In this document: positions 1 through 6,043 of the stretch, piece after piece
How positions within the stretch are numbered: the first letter of the stretch is position 1
How the letters are laid out: each line of letters starts with the position of its first letter
From: an uncultured Eubacteriales bacterium
GTDB taxonomy: Bacteria; Bacillota; Clostridia; Oscillospirales; Oscillospiraceae
Direction of reading: 5' to 3'
Assembly (NCBI GenBank): GCA_949744025.1
Contig: CATJWA010000197.1
Location: 1-14,890, forward strand
Length of the DNA stretch: 14,890 nucleotides
The notes under the pieces: model-generated
What the model was told of the DNA's origin: nothing
Database searches by the model: none
Seen by the model: the letters and a program-made list of their open reading frames with translations, nothing else
Made by a program: the position numbers and the translations under genes

Positions 1-172
1 ACAGCTCCGCCGCGCCGGCGGCGTTGAGCATAAAGGCACGCAGCCGTTCGCACTCGCCGGGGGCCGCGGGGGAGGCGTCCGCCTCCTGCGTCTGCGGCTC
101 CGCCGCTCCGCCGACACGCTCCCACACGGATTGAAAAATCTCCACGCTTTCTTTTATGCTTGTGTCGTCCAT
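1..172 (-). CDS. N-terminal fragment of an unidentified protein, runs off the window
   Basis: The minus strand is open from an ATG at 170-172 to the window edge, giving 57 residues that begin MDDTSIKESVEIFQSVWERV. A GGAGG lies 10 nt upstream (plus 183-187), which makes this a convincing gene start. After about 20 Ala/Pro/Glu-rich linker residues comes ECERLRAFMLNAAGAAEL, which could be the first helix of a ferritin-like four-helix bundle as seen in small clostridial ferritin-like proteins; that is an impression from a short stretch, not an identification. The gene is divergent from rsmE, with 118 bp between the two starts. No function is assigned. Confidence 0.6.
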   Translation of the reverse strand, partial: MDDTSIKESVEIFQSVWERVGGAAEPQTQEADASPAAPGECERLRAFMLNAAGAAEL

Positions 173-225
173 GTCACTTATTCCTCCGAGATTATCCTAT
201 GCCGGCGCACGCGATGTTGTGCCCC

Positions 226-254
226 TTGAAATATGCGCGGAAATGTGCGATAAT
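226..254 (+). promoter_or_regulatory. Sigma-A promoter of rsmE (extended -10)
   Basis: TTGAAA at 226-231 and GATAAT at 249-254 are separated by 17 nt, and a TG one base before the -10 (TGCGATAAT) makes it an extended -10. Transcription should start near 261, about 30 nt before the rsmE start codon, which supports the start at 291 over any upstream codon. Confidence 0.65.
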
Positions 255-290
255 GTACGCAAATGTTTTTTACGACGGGGAGGTACGGCA

Positions 291-1025
291 ATGCCCAGAT
301 TTTTCATGGCCGGCGGCAACATCGGAAAGGGAGCCGCCGTAATCTACGGCAGCGACGCCGAGCATATAAGGGTGCTTCGCATGAAGATAGGCGACGAGCT
401 GATAATCTGCGACGGCGAGGGCAGCGACCACCGCTGCCGAATAAGCCGCATATCCGACGGCTGCGTGGAAACCGAGGTGCTGGGCACGGAGCCCTCGCCG
501 GCGGAGCCGTCCGTGCGCTGCACGGTGCTCGCCGGCTTTCCGAAGGGAGAGCGGGCGGACTACATCGTGCAGAAATGTACGGAGTGCGGGGCCTCGGAGA
601 TAGTGTTTTTCCAGTGTACGCGCTGTGTGGCGCGTCCGGACGAAAAGAGCATGGAAAAAAAGCTTGTGCGCTTTAACCGCATTGCCGAGGAGGCGGCCAA
701 GCAGTCAGGACGTGGGGTAATCCCGAAGGTGTCCGCCGTGCCGGACTTTGCCGGCGCGCTGGATATAGCGGTAAAGACCGGACTCCCGCTTTTCATGTAC
801 GAAACGGGGGAGCGCACGCCGCTGAAAACGGTGCTTGCCGGCGCGGGGAGCGTGTCCTCCGCCGCGATAATGACAGGCCCCGAGGGCGGCTTTGAGCGCT
901 TTGAGGCGGACCTTGCCGCGGCCGTGGGGATGAAGCTGTGCTCGATGGGCCCGCGTATCCTCCGCTGCGAAACCGCCCCCGTCGCGGCCCTGACCGCGCT
1001 GATGTACGAGACAGGGAATATGTGA
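291..1025 (+). CDS. rsmE: 16S rRNA (uracil1498-N3)-methyltransferase RsmE
   Basis: The 244-residue product matches the RsmE family in length and motifs. RsmE is a cytosolic SPOUT methyltransferase that uses S-adenosylmethionine to methylate N3 of U1498 in 16S rRNA, near the decoding site. The N-terminal PUA-like part (residues 1 to about 70) starts MPRFFMAGG. The C-terminal trefoil-knot domain shows the hallmark loops MTGPEGGF (about 194-201) and MGPRILRCETAPVAAL (about 219-234), which form the cofactor pocket and dimer interface. The start at 291 is chosen because GGGGAGG (277-283) sits 7 nt upstream and the protein then begins at the usual family position; the open frame extends back to 156 but that part overlaps the promoter. 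In many Firmicutes rsmE follows prmA, but here it has its own promoter and terminator and is divergent from an unrelated gene. Confidence 0.95.
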   Translation: MPRFFMAGGNIGKGAAVIYGSDAEHIRVLRMKIGDELIICDGEGSDHRCRISRISDGCVETEVLGTEPSPAEPSVRCTVLAGFPKGERADYIVQKCTECGASEIVFFQCTRCVARPDEKSMEKKLVRFNRIAEEAAKQSGRGVIPKVSAVPDFAGALDIAVKTGLPLFMYETGERTPLKTVLAGAGSVSSAAIMTGPEGGFERFEADLAAAVGMKLCSMGPRILRCETAPVAALTALMYETGNM

Positions 1026-1056
1026 AGCGTGACGAAGGCGCTTTTCCGGCAGCCTG

Positions 1057-1094
1057 AAAGGAGGCTTCCCCCCAGCGGGGGAAGCCTCCTTTTT
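1057..1094 (+). terminator. Rho-independent terminator of rsmE
   Basis: A 16-bp perfect stem (1057-1072 with 1077-1092) closes a CAGC tetraloop and ends in TTTTT (1090-1094). It lies 31 nt after the rsmE stop. The stem also follows the convergent LysR gene, with three T residues on that side, so it may stop both transcripts. Confidence 0.9.
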
Positions 1095-1119
1095 GCATGG
1101 GCAGTGCGGCGCCGGCCGG

Positions 1120-2022
1120 CTATTGGCCCCCGTTCTCCCCGCGCTCGCGGCTGTAGGCGGCGAAGGCGGACCAGAGCCGCGCGGCATTCGGGGAGAGCTG
1201 AGCGCCCCTGGCCTTGGCGAGATAAATATTCCATGCCATTTCGGGGTCCTCGAAGGGGATTACCCGGATGTGAGCGCGGTTCATGCGCCTGGCAAGCGTA
1301 TAAGAGGCGATGCCGGCGGCCTGGCCGATGCTCGGCAGGTAAAACAGCAGCAGCACGTCGTCGGTGTAGGTGGAGATTATCGGTTCAAAGCCGGCGGCCT
1401 TGCAGCAGGCCCGGAAGTTGGCGGATGAGCGGGTGGTCTCGCGCTGTATCACCATGGGAACGTCCCTCAGCTCCCTGACGGCGACGGAGTCGCGCCCGGC
1501 CAGCGGGTGACTCTCATGCACCAAAAGGGCGTTGAGGGAGGAGTACAGCAGCGTTGTGTCCATGCGCCGGCCGCTGAGCGGCCCGACGGTCAGCGCGAAC
1601 TCAACGTCCCCGTTTTCCACCGCCGCGTCGCACTCGCTGTCCGAGCCCTCGCGTATCTCAATCCGGACGCCGGGGTTTTCCTCGCGGAAGCGGGACAGCG
1701 GCAGGCCGGCGAATTCCTCAAGCGTGCCTATGGAAAAGGCGACGGGTATGCCCGACGACTGCTTGCGCACGGAGGCGAAATGCGCCTCGCATTCGTCTAT
1801 CATCGACGTTATCTGCTCGGCGTAGGGCAGCAGAAATTTGCCGTGCTTGCTCAGGCTCAGGCCCGAGCCGGTTTTTTTGAACAGCTTGCAGCCGAGCTCA
1901 TCCTCCAGCCGCGTGAGGGACAGACGGATGCCGGGCGTTGTTATATAGCAGGCCGCGGCCGCCCTGGACAGGCTGCCGCTTTTGTATACCTCGATGAAAT
2001 ATTTTAATTGGCGCACATCCAT
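1120..2022 (-). CDS. LysR-family transcriptional regulator, divergent from the glycyl radical enzyme
   Basis: The 300-residue product has the LysR layout: an N-terminal winged helix-turn-helix (MDVRQLKYFIEVYKSGSLSR, then TRLEDELGCKLFKKTGSGLSLSKHG, residues 1 to about 65), a linker helix, and a two-lobed substrate-binding-like effector domain (about 90-295). The start at 2022 is preferred because GGAGG (plus 2033-2037) lies 10 nt upstream. A TTG at 2041-2043 is in frame but sits upstream of that Shine-Dalgarno and has none of its own. LysR regulators usually control a divergent target and themselves, activating the target when a pathway metabolite binds. Here the divergent target is the glycyl radical enzyme operon, so the inducer is inferred to be that enzyme's substrate or a relative. 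The gene converges on rsmE, with a terminator between them. The effector is not deducible from sequence. Confidence 0.93.
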   Translation of the reverse strand: MDVRQLKYFIEVYKSGSLSRAAAACYITTPGIRLSLTRLEDELGCKLFKKTGSGLSLSKHGKFLLPYAEQITSMIDECEAHFASVRKQSSGIPVAFSIGTLEEFAGLPLSRFREENPGVRIEIREGSDSECDAAVENGDVEFALTVGPLSGRRMDTTLLYSSLNALLVHESHPLAGRDSVAVRELRDVPMVIQRETTRSSANFRACCKAAGFEPIISTYTDDVLLLFYLPSIGQAAGIASYTLARRMNRAHIRVIPFEDPEMAWNIYLAKARGAQLSPNAARLWSAFAAYSRERGENGGQ

Positions 2023-2067
2023 GTATGCCATGCCTCCAATCAAAGCTCGCTTACCGGACTATAACCC

Positions 2068-2097
2068 AGTATAGTACATACTTTGGTATAAGCGCAA
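2068..2097 (-). promoter_or_regulatory. Promoter of the LysR gene with an overlapping inverted repeat
   Basis: On the minus strand TTGCGC (plus 2092-2097) and TATACT (plus 2068-2073) are 18 nt apart. The -10 lies inside a perfect inverted repeat, AGTAT-N5-ATACT, at 2068-2082. A protein bound there would block the regulator's own promoter, which fits LysR autorepression. The promoter is a reasonable match; the operator role is inferred. Confidence 0.5.
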
Positions 2098-2125
2098 CAA
2101 AAAATTGGGATGGAGGCTAAAGTTT

Positions 2126-2138
2126 TTGTATATGACAA
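2126..2138. promoter_or_regulatory. Putative LysR recognition site (distal T-N11-A box)
   Basis: TTGT-N5-ACAA is a perfect inverted repeat with the T-N11-A spacing typical of LysR-family sites. Its centre (2132) lies about 58 bp before the predicted transcription start of the glycyl radical enzyme gene, where LysR activators usually place their high-affinity recognition half. Confidence 0.5.
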
Positions 2139-2147
2139 CGTCAGTTA

Positions 2148-2161
2148 TTGTTAATCGACAA
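2148..2161. promoter_or_regulatory. Putative LysR activation site overlapping the -35
   Basis: TTGT-N6-ACAA repeats the same half-sites as the box at 2126-2138, with centres about 22.5 bp (two helical turns) apart. It overlaps the -35 hexamer (2155-2160), the expected place for the inducer-responsive activation half-site of a LysR regulator. Confidence 0.5.
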
Positions 2162-2183
2162 AAGCGCGCGCATTGGTTATACT
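2155..2183 (+). promoter_or_regulatory. Sigma-A promoter of the glycyl radical enzyme operon
   Basis: TCGACA (2155-2160) and TATACT (2178-2183) are separated by 17 nt. The predicted start near 2190 falls on the in-frame ATG at 2190-2192, so that codon cannot serve as the start codon and the ATG at 2223 is favoured. Confidence 0.65.
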
Positions 2184-2222
2184 TATGCCATGAAGAAAAA
2201 ACAAGGAAAGAGGTTGAGAAAC

Positions 2223-4823
2223 ATGAGCTGCAACTGCGCCGTGCTTACAAGCGAGGAAAACATAGCAAAGAACAAAGATGTTTACGAAAACGCTTTCAGG
2301 GTGGACGCCCGCCCGCAGGCCATAGAGCCCTTTGACAAGGAGTGGGGCGTCGCGATTTCCGGCAACACGCCCGAGCCGTCCCCCTTCCCGCGCATCAACC
2401 GCATTTTGAGCGTGACGAAGAAAACGACCAACGGCTTTGTCGCGCCCGACCGCGCCGAGCTGGTAACCCGCGCGTACAGGGAGCACCCGGGCGAGAGCCG
2501 GATTGTCAAATGCGCCTACGGAATCAAGTATACGCTCGAGGAGTCGCCGCTGTACATATACGACGACGAGCTTATCGTCGGCGGCCTCGGCTGCGACAAG
2601 AAGGGCGCGCCGGTCCACCCCGAGTTCGGCCTCAACTGGGTTGTGGACGAGATGCGCGACGGGCTCATGGACTACAGCGAAAAGCGCACCCACGACTATT
2701 TCAGCTACACGAAGGACACACAGGAGCGCATGGAGGCCCTGCGTGAGTTCTGGAACGGACATACGGTTGAGGACCTGACAAACTCCCTGGCGGGGGAGGA
2801 GGCGCTAAAGGGCTCGCACGCGGGCAAGGGCGTTTTCTTTGCCGACGCCTACATTTTCTGCGGCGCGGGACATTTGGGGCTGGACTACGAGCGCCTGCTC
2901 TCGCTCGGCTTCGGCGGCATACGCGCGCAGATTGAGCGGGAGATGTCCACTCTGGACCTGTCGAGGCCCGAGGACATGGAAAAACGCACCTTTTACCGCG
3001 CCGCGCTCATAGCAAACGAGGGCTCGATAAACCACTGCCGGAGATACGCGGCTCTGGCGCGCGAAAAGGCGCTGTCCTGCGCCGACAAGGCGCGGGCCGC
3101 GGAGCTTGAGCGGATAGCGGAAAACTGCGAGTGGATTGCGGAAAATCCGCCCCGCACCTTCTGGGAGGCCATCCAGCTTGTGCACCTGGCAAACTGCATG
3201 ATTCTCATTGAGTGCAACGGCCACTCCATCTCCTACGGCTGCTTTGACCGCTACATGCTCCCGTTCTACGAGCGCGACCTTGCCTCCGGAGAGGCCACGC
3301 GCGAGCAGTGCCAGGAGCTTATCGAAAATTTCTTCATCAAGATATGGGACTTAAATAAGCTGCGCAACCATGTGCTGATAAAGACCTTCGGCAACGGTGG
3401 GATAGGCGGTCCCGCGCTGACGGTGGGCGGGCTTCTGCCGGACGGAAGCGACTGCACCAACGACCTGACCTACATGGTCATAGACGCGCACGCCCATGTC
3501 CGCGTGCCCTGCCCCTGGCTGGCCGTGCGCCTGCACGCCAACACCCCCTGGGAGCTGAAGGTAAAGACGGCCAACTGCATCCGCATGGGCACAGGCGAGC
3601 CGAAGATATTCAACGACGACGTGACGATTCCGTCCATGATGTCCTCCGGCGTGAGCCTTTCCGACGCGCGCAATTATCAGGTCGTCGGCTGCGTGGAGCC
3701 GGACGTCTCCGGCAAGACCTACGGCTGGCACGACGCGGGACACATGAACATGGCCAAAGTCCTTGAGCTGGCGATAAACGACGGGCGATGCCTGCACTGC
3801 GGCGAGAGCTGCCCGCGCTGGAGCGTCTGCGGAAAGCTCGGCAAGCGTCTGGGAATACGCACCGGTTCGCTGGCGGACATGACCTCGTTTGAGCAGGTCA
3901 AGGAAGCGTATGACAGGCAGATGGAATACTGGTGCACGCAGATGGTGACGCTGCTCAACGCCGTTGACAAGGCCCATCAGGCGCTGCGCCCGCTGCCCTT
4001 CCTGTCCACGGTGATGGACGGCTGCGTGGAAAAGGGTGTGGACGTGACCATGGGCGGGACGAGGTACAACTTCACAGGCCCGCAGGGCATCGGCATCGGC
4101 ACCGTGGGCGACGGGCTTTCCACGATAAAGCAGCTCGTGTTTGACGAGAAAAAGGTCACGGGCGCCGAGCTGCTCCAGGCCGTGGAGGACAACTGGGTCG
4201 GACACGAGCCGCTGTACCTGCTTGTCAACAGCAAAAACGTCCACCACTACGGCAACGACGACGACTATGCCGACGAGCTGACAAAGTTCGGCATGGACAC
4301 CTACTGCAAGCACATCGAGCGCCGTCCCAACGCCCACGGCGGCTTCTTCCAGCCGGGCTGCTACTCCGTCACGGTCAACGTGGCCCACGGCGTGAATCAG
4401 TGGGCCTCGGTCGAGGGGCGCACCGCCTTTGAGCCGGTTTCCGACTGTATGGGCGCGGTGCACACGCACTGCTGCGCCCATGACGTGAACGGCCCGAGCG
4501 CAATCTGCCGCTCGGTTACGAAGCTTGACCACGCGCGGGCCACGAACGGCACGCTGCTGAACTGGAAATTCTCTCCCTCCACGATGGTCGGCGAGGTCGG
4601 GCGCGACAATTTCATCGCGCTGCTGGATGAGTACGTGCACAGAAAGGGAATGCACAGCCAGTTCACCGTGGCCAGTCAGGAGACGCTGATAAAGGCGCAG
4701 GAGCACCCCGAGGACTACCGCGACCTGCTCGTGCGCGTGGCGGGCTACTCGGCGTATTTCGTGGAGCTCAACCGGCAGCTTCAGGACGACATAATCGGCC
4801 GCACGGAGCTGTCCTTCAGCTGA
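2223..4823 (+). CDS. Glycyl radical enzyme of the pyruvate formate-lyase family (Cys-x-Glu type), substrate unknown
   Basis: The 866-residue product is a complete glycyl radical enzyme. The C-terminal glycyl loop reads RVAGYSAYF with the radical glycine at residue 841. The thiyl-radical cysteine is C490 in GCVEP, with the general base E492. This Cys-x-Glu signature is known from diol/glycerol and hydroxyproline dehydratases, choline and isethionate lyases and the arylacetate decarboxylases, and argues against a classical formate-lyase, which has two adjacent cysteines. H503 and H507 follow in the active-site loop (GWHDAGH). A segment with C523, C526, C530 and C536 (CX2CX3CX5C) comes next, where relatives usually have a short cysteine-free turn. 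The length is closer to arylacetate decarboxylase large subunits and benzylsuccinate synthase alpha than to the shorter hydroxyproline dehydratases. No small-subunit gene follows, unlike 4-hydroxyphenylacetate decarboxylase. The start at 2223 has GAGG (2210-2213) 9 nt upstream. The reaction cannot be fixed from sequence. Confidence 0.93.
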   Translation: MSCNCAVLTSEENIAKNKDVYENAFRVDARPQAIEPFDKEWGVAISGNTPEPSPFPRINRILSVTKKTTNGFVAPDRAELVTRAYREHPGESRIVKCAYGIKYTLEESPLYIYDDELIVGGLGCDKKGAPVHPEFGLNWVVDEMRDGLMDYSEKRTHDYFSYTKDTQERMEALREFWNGHTVEDLTNSLAGEEALKGSHAGKGVFFADAYIFCGAGHLGLDYERLLSLGFGGIRAQIEREMSTLDLSRPEDMEKRTFYRAALIANEGSINHCRRYAALAREKALSCADKARAAELERIAENCEWIAENPPRTFWEAIQLVHLANCMILIECNGHSISYGCFDRYMLPFYERDLASGEATREQCQELIENFFIKIWDLNKLRNHVLIKTFGNGGIGGPALTVGGLLPDGSDCTNDLTYMVIDAHAHVRVPCPWLAVRLHANTPWELKVKTANCIRMGTGEPKIFNDDVTIPSMMSSGVSLSDARNYQVVGCVEPDVSGKTYGWHDAGHMNMAKVLELAINDGRCLHCGESCPRWSVCGKLGKRLGIRTGSLADMTSFEQVKEAYDRQMEYWCTQMVTLLNAVDKAHQALRPLPFLSTVMDGCVEKGVDVTMGGTRYNFTGPQGIGIGTVGDGLSTIKQLVFDEKKVTGAELLQAVEDNWVGHEPLYLLVNSKNVHHYGNDDDYADELTKFGMDTYCKHIERRPNAHGGFFQPGCYSVTVNVAHGVNQWASVEGRTAFEPVSDCMGAVHTHCCAHDVNGPSAICRSVTKLDHARATNGTLLNWKFSPSTMVGEVGRDNFIALLDEYVHRKGMHSQFTVASQETLIKAQEHPEDYRDLLVRVAGYSAYFVELNRQLQDDIIGRTELSFS

Positions 4824-4848
4824 AACGGCGGGGAAGGGACGGCGGAAA

Positions 4849-5835
4849 ATGCTGAAAAATACCGAAGGCGAGGCCCTTGGCGTCATCACCAACATACAGA
4901 GATACACAATACACGACGGCCCCGGAATCCGTACCGAGCTGTTTTTCAAGGGCTGCAACCTGCGCTGTCCCTGGTGCAGCAATCCGGAGACGGTGTCTCC
5001 GGCAAGAGAGCTGGGCGTATACCCGAAAAAGTGTATCGGGAAGCAGAAATGCGGCCTGTGCGCGGGCGCCTGTCCGCTGGGGGGGGAAAGTCCGCTCAGG
5101 TTTGACGGGGAGGGTCTGCCCCTCCCCGCAGGGACGGCGGCGGCCTGCCGTGACTGCTTCCGCTGCGCGAACGAGTGCCCGGGTGAGGGAATAAAAATCT
5201 GGGGCGAGCTTTACACCGTGCCGGAGCTTGTCAGGCTGATTGCGCAGGACCGCAGCTTTTACCAGCGCACCGGCGGGGGAGTTACCCTCAACGGCGGGGA
5301 GGCGCTGCTCCAGTGGGAGTTTGCCCGGCAGCTGTGCCGCGCCTGCCGCGAGGACGGAATCAACACCTGCGTGGAGTCCGCGCTGAATGTTCCGGTCGAA
5401 CACATGCTCGCGGTGCTCGAGTACACCGACTATCTGATATGCGACATCAAGCACATGGACACGGCCCGCCACAAGGCCCTGACCGGCAGCGGGAACGAGC
5501 GTATTTTGGAAAATATCAAGACCGCCTCGGAGCAGGGCGCCGCGATGGTAATCCGAACGCCGGTTGTGTGCGGCTATAACGACGGGGAGGAGAATATCCG
5601 CGCCGCAGCGGACTTCATAAAAAATGAGCTCGGAAACCGCGTGATACAGTATCAGCTTCTGCCGTACCGGAGAATGGGAACGGAAAAGTACGAGACTCTG
5701 GGCGCGGCGTACCCCTTTGAGGACTATGTGCCTCCGGAGCCGGAGGAGAGGGACGCGCGCCTTGCGTACCTCGCGGCCGCGGCGGCGGAATACGGGGTAA
5801 ATGCCGTTGTGGGCTCGGAGCAGAAATGGTTTTAA
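4849..5835 (+). CDS. Radical-SAM glycyl radical enzyme activating enzyme
   Basis: The 328-residue product abstracts hydrogen from the partner's glycine using S-adenosylmethionine and a [4Fe-4S] cluster. The radical-SAM motif is C36-x3-C40-x2-C43 (GCNLRCPWC). A ferredoxin-like insert then carries two more cluster motifs, C62/C68/C71/C75 (CX5CX2CX3C) and C100/C103/C106/C110 (CX2CX2CX3C), the layout of activases for non-formate-lyase glycyl radical enzymes. The SAM-binding GGE motif is LNGGEALL (147-154), where the family more often has SGGEP. The gene starts 25 nt after the enzyme's stop, with AAGGG (4834-4838) upstream, so the two are co-transcribed and the activase is almost certainly dedicated to that enzyme. 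The product is cytosolic and oxygen-sensitive. The operon ends in a terminator 7 nt downstream. Confidence 0.95.
   Translation: MLKNTEGEALGVITNIQRYTIHDGPGIRTELFFKGCNLRCPWCSNPETVSPARELGVYPKKCIGKQKCGLCAGACPLGGESPLRFDGEGLPLPAGTAAACRDCFRCANECPGEGIKIWGELYTVPELVRLIAQDRSFYQRTGGGVTLNGGEALLQWEFARQLCRACREDGINTCVESALNVPVEHMLAVLEYTDYLICDIKHMDTARHKALTGSGNERILENIKTASEQGAAMVIRTPVVCGYNDGEENIRAAADFIKNELGNRVIQYQLLPYRRMGTEKYETLGAAYPFEDYVPPEPEERDARLAYLAAAAAEYGVNAVVGSEQKWF
5106..5128 (+). repeat. Perfect 9-bp GC hairpin inside the activase coding sequence
   Basis: CGGGGAGGG (5106-5114) and CCCTCCCCG (5120-5128) pair perfectly around a 5-nt loop. The hairpin encodes residues D86 to A94, in the linker between the two ferredoxin-type cluster motifs. 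It may slow ribosomes or simply be a palindromic insertion tolerated in a loop. Confidence 0.6.
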
Positions 5836-5842
5836 TTACAAA

Positions 5843-5872
5843 AAAAGTCCCACCCGAAAGGGTGGGACTTTT
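5843..5872. terminator. Bidirectional terminator between the activase gene and tRNA-Gln
   Basis: GTCCCACCC (5847-5855) pairs with GGGTGGGAC (5860-5868) around a GAAA tetraloop, extended by four A-T pairs. On the plus strand it ends in four T residues and stops the glycyl radical operon. On the minus strand it ends in seven T residues and stops the tRNA transcript. Confidence 0.9.
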
Positions 5873-5945
5873 GGCAGCGGGTGAAGGATTCGAACCCTCA
5901 CAAACGGAGTCAGAGTCCGGTGTGCTACCATTACACAAACCCGCT
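5872..5945 (-). tRNA. tRNA-Gln, anticodon CTG
   Basis: The 74-nt gene has a perfect 7-bp acceptor stem (AGCGGGT with ACCCGCT), a D arm with the AATGGTAG loop, a seven-base anticodon loop CTCTGAC whose anticodon CTG lies at plus 5911-5913, a T arm with TTCGAAT, discriminator G and an encoded CCA (plus 5872-5874). The anticodon stem CCGGA/TCCGT pairs in four positions; the outermost pair is a C-T mismatch. The gene reads CAG codons, has its own consensus promoter and ends in a T7 terminator. Confidence 0.95.
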
Positions 5946-5965
5946 ATTTGTTAAGCGCAAATAAT

Positions 5966-5993
5966 ATTATACACATTTCCAGGGAAATGTCAA
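5966..5993 (-). promoter_or_regulatory. Consensus sigma-A promoter of tRNA-Gln
   Basis: On the minus strand TTGACA (plus 5988-5993) and TATAAT (plus 5966-5971) are perfect consensus hexamers 16 nt apart. The -10 ends 20 nt before the mature tRNA 5' end, leaving a leader of about 13 nt. Near-perfect promoters are normal for stable RNA genes. Confidence 0.85.
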
Positions 5994-6003
5994 TAAGAAA
6001 TTT

Positions 6004-6039
6004 AAAAAACATCAGCTCTGTAAAGAGCTGATGTTTTTC
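6004..6039 (-). terminator. Terminator of the SLC1-type symporter gene
   Basis: ACATCAGCTCT (6009-6019) pairs perfectly with AGAGCTGATGT (6024-6034) around a GTAA loop. It is flanked by six T residues on the minus strand and five on the plus strand, so it can work in both directions. It lies 5-9 nt beyond the symporter stop codon and isolates the tRNA promoter from it. Confidence 0.9.
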
Positions 6040-6043
6040 GGCC

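Noticed and set aside
1507..2007. Plus-strand open frame across the LysR gene
   Set aside because: It is antisense to a clear LysR coding sequence and lacks any motif or ribosome binding site.
2148..2222. N-terminal extension of the glycyl radical enzyme from a TTG at 2148 or an ATG at 2190
   Set aside because: Both lie at or before the predicted transcription start and lack a ribosome binding site; the ATG at 2223 has one at good spacing.
3351..4982. A 543-codon open frame on the minus strand opposite the glycyl radical enzyme
   Set aside because: It is antisense to a gene with full family motifs, has no ribosome binding site or recognisable domain, and is explained by the strong third-position GC bias of the real gene.
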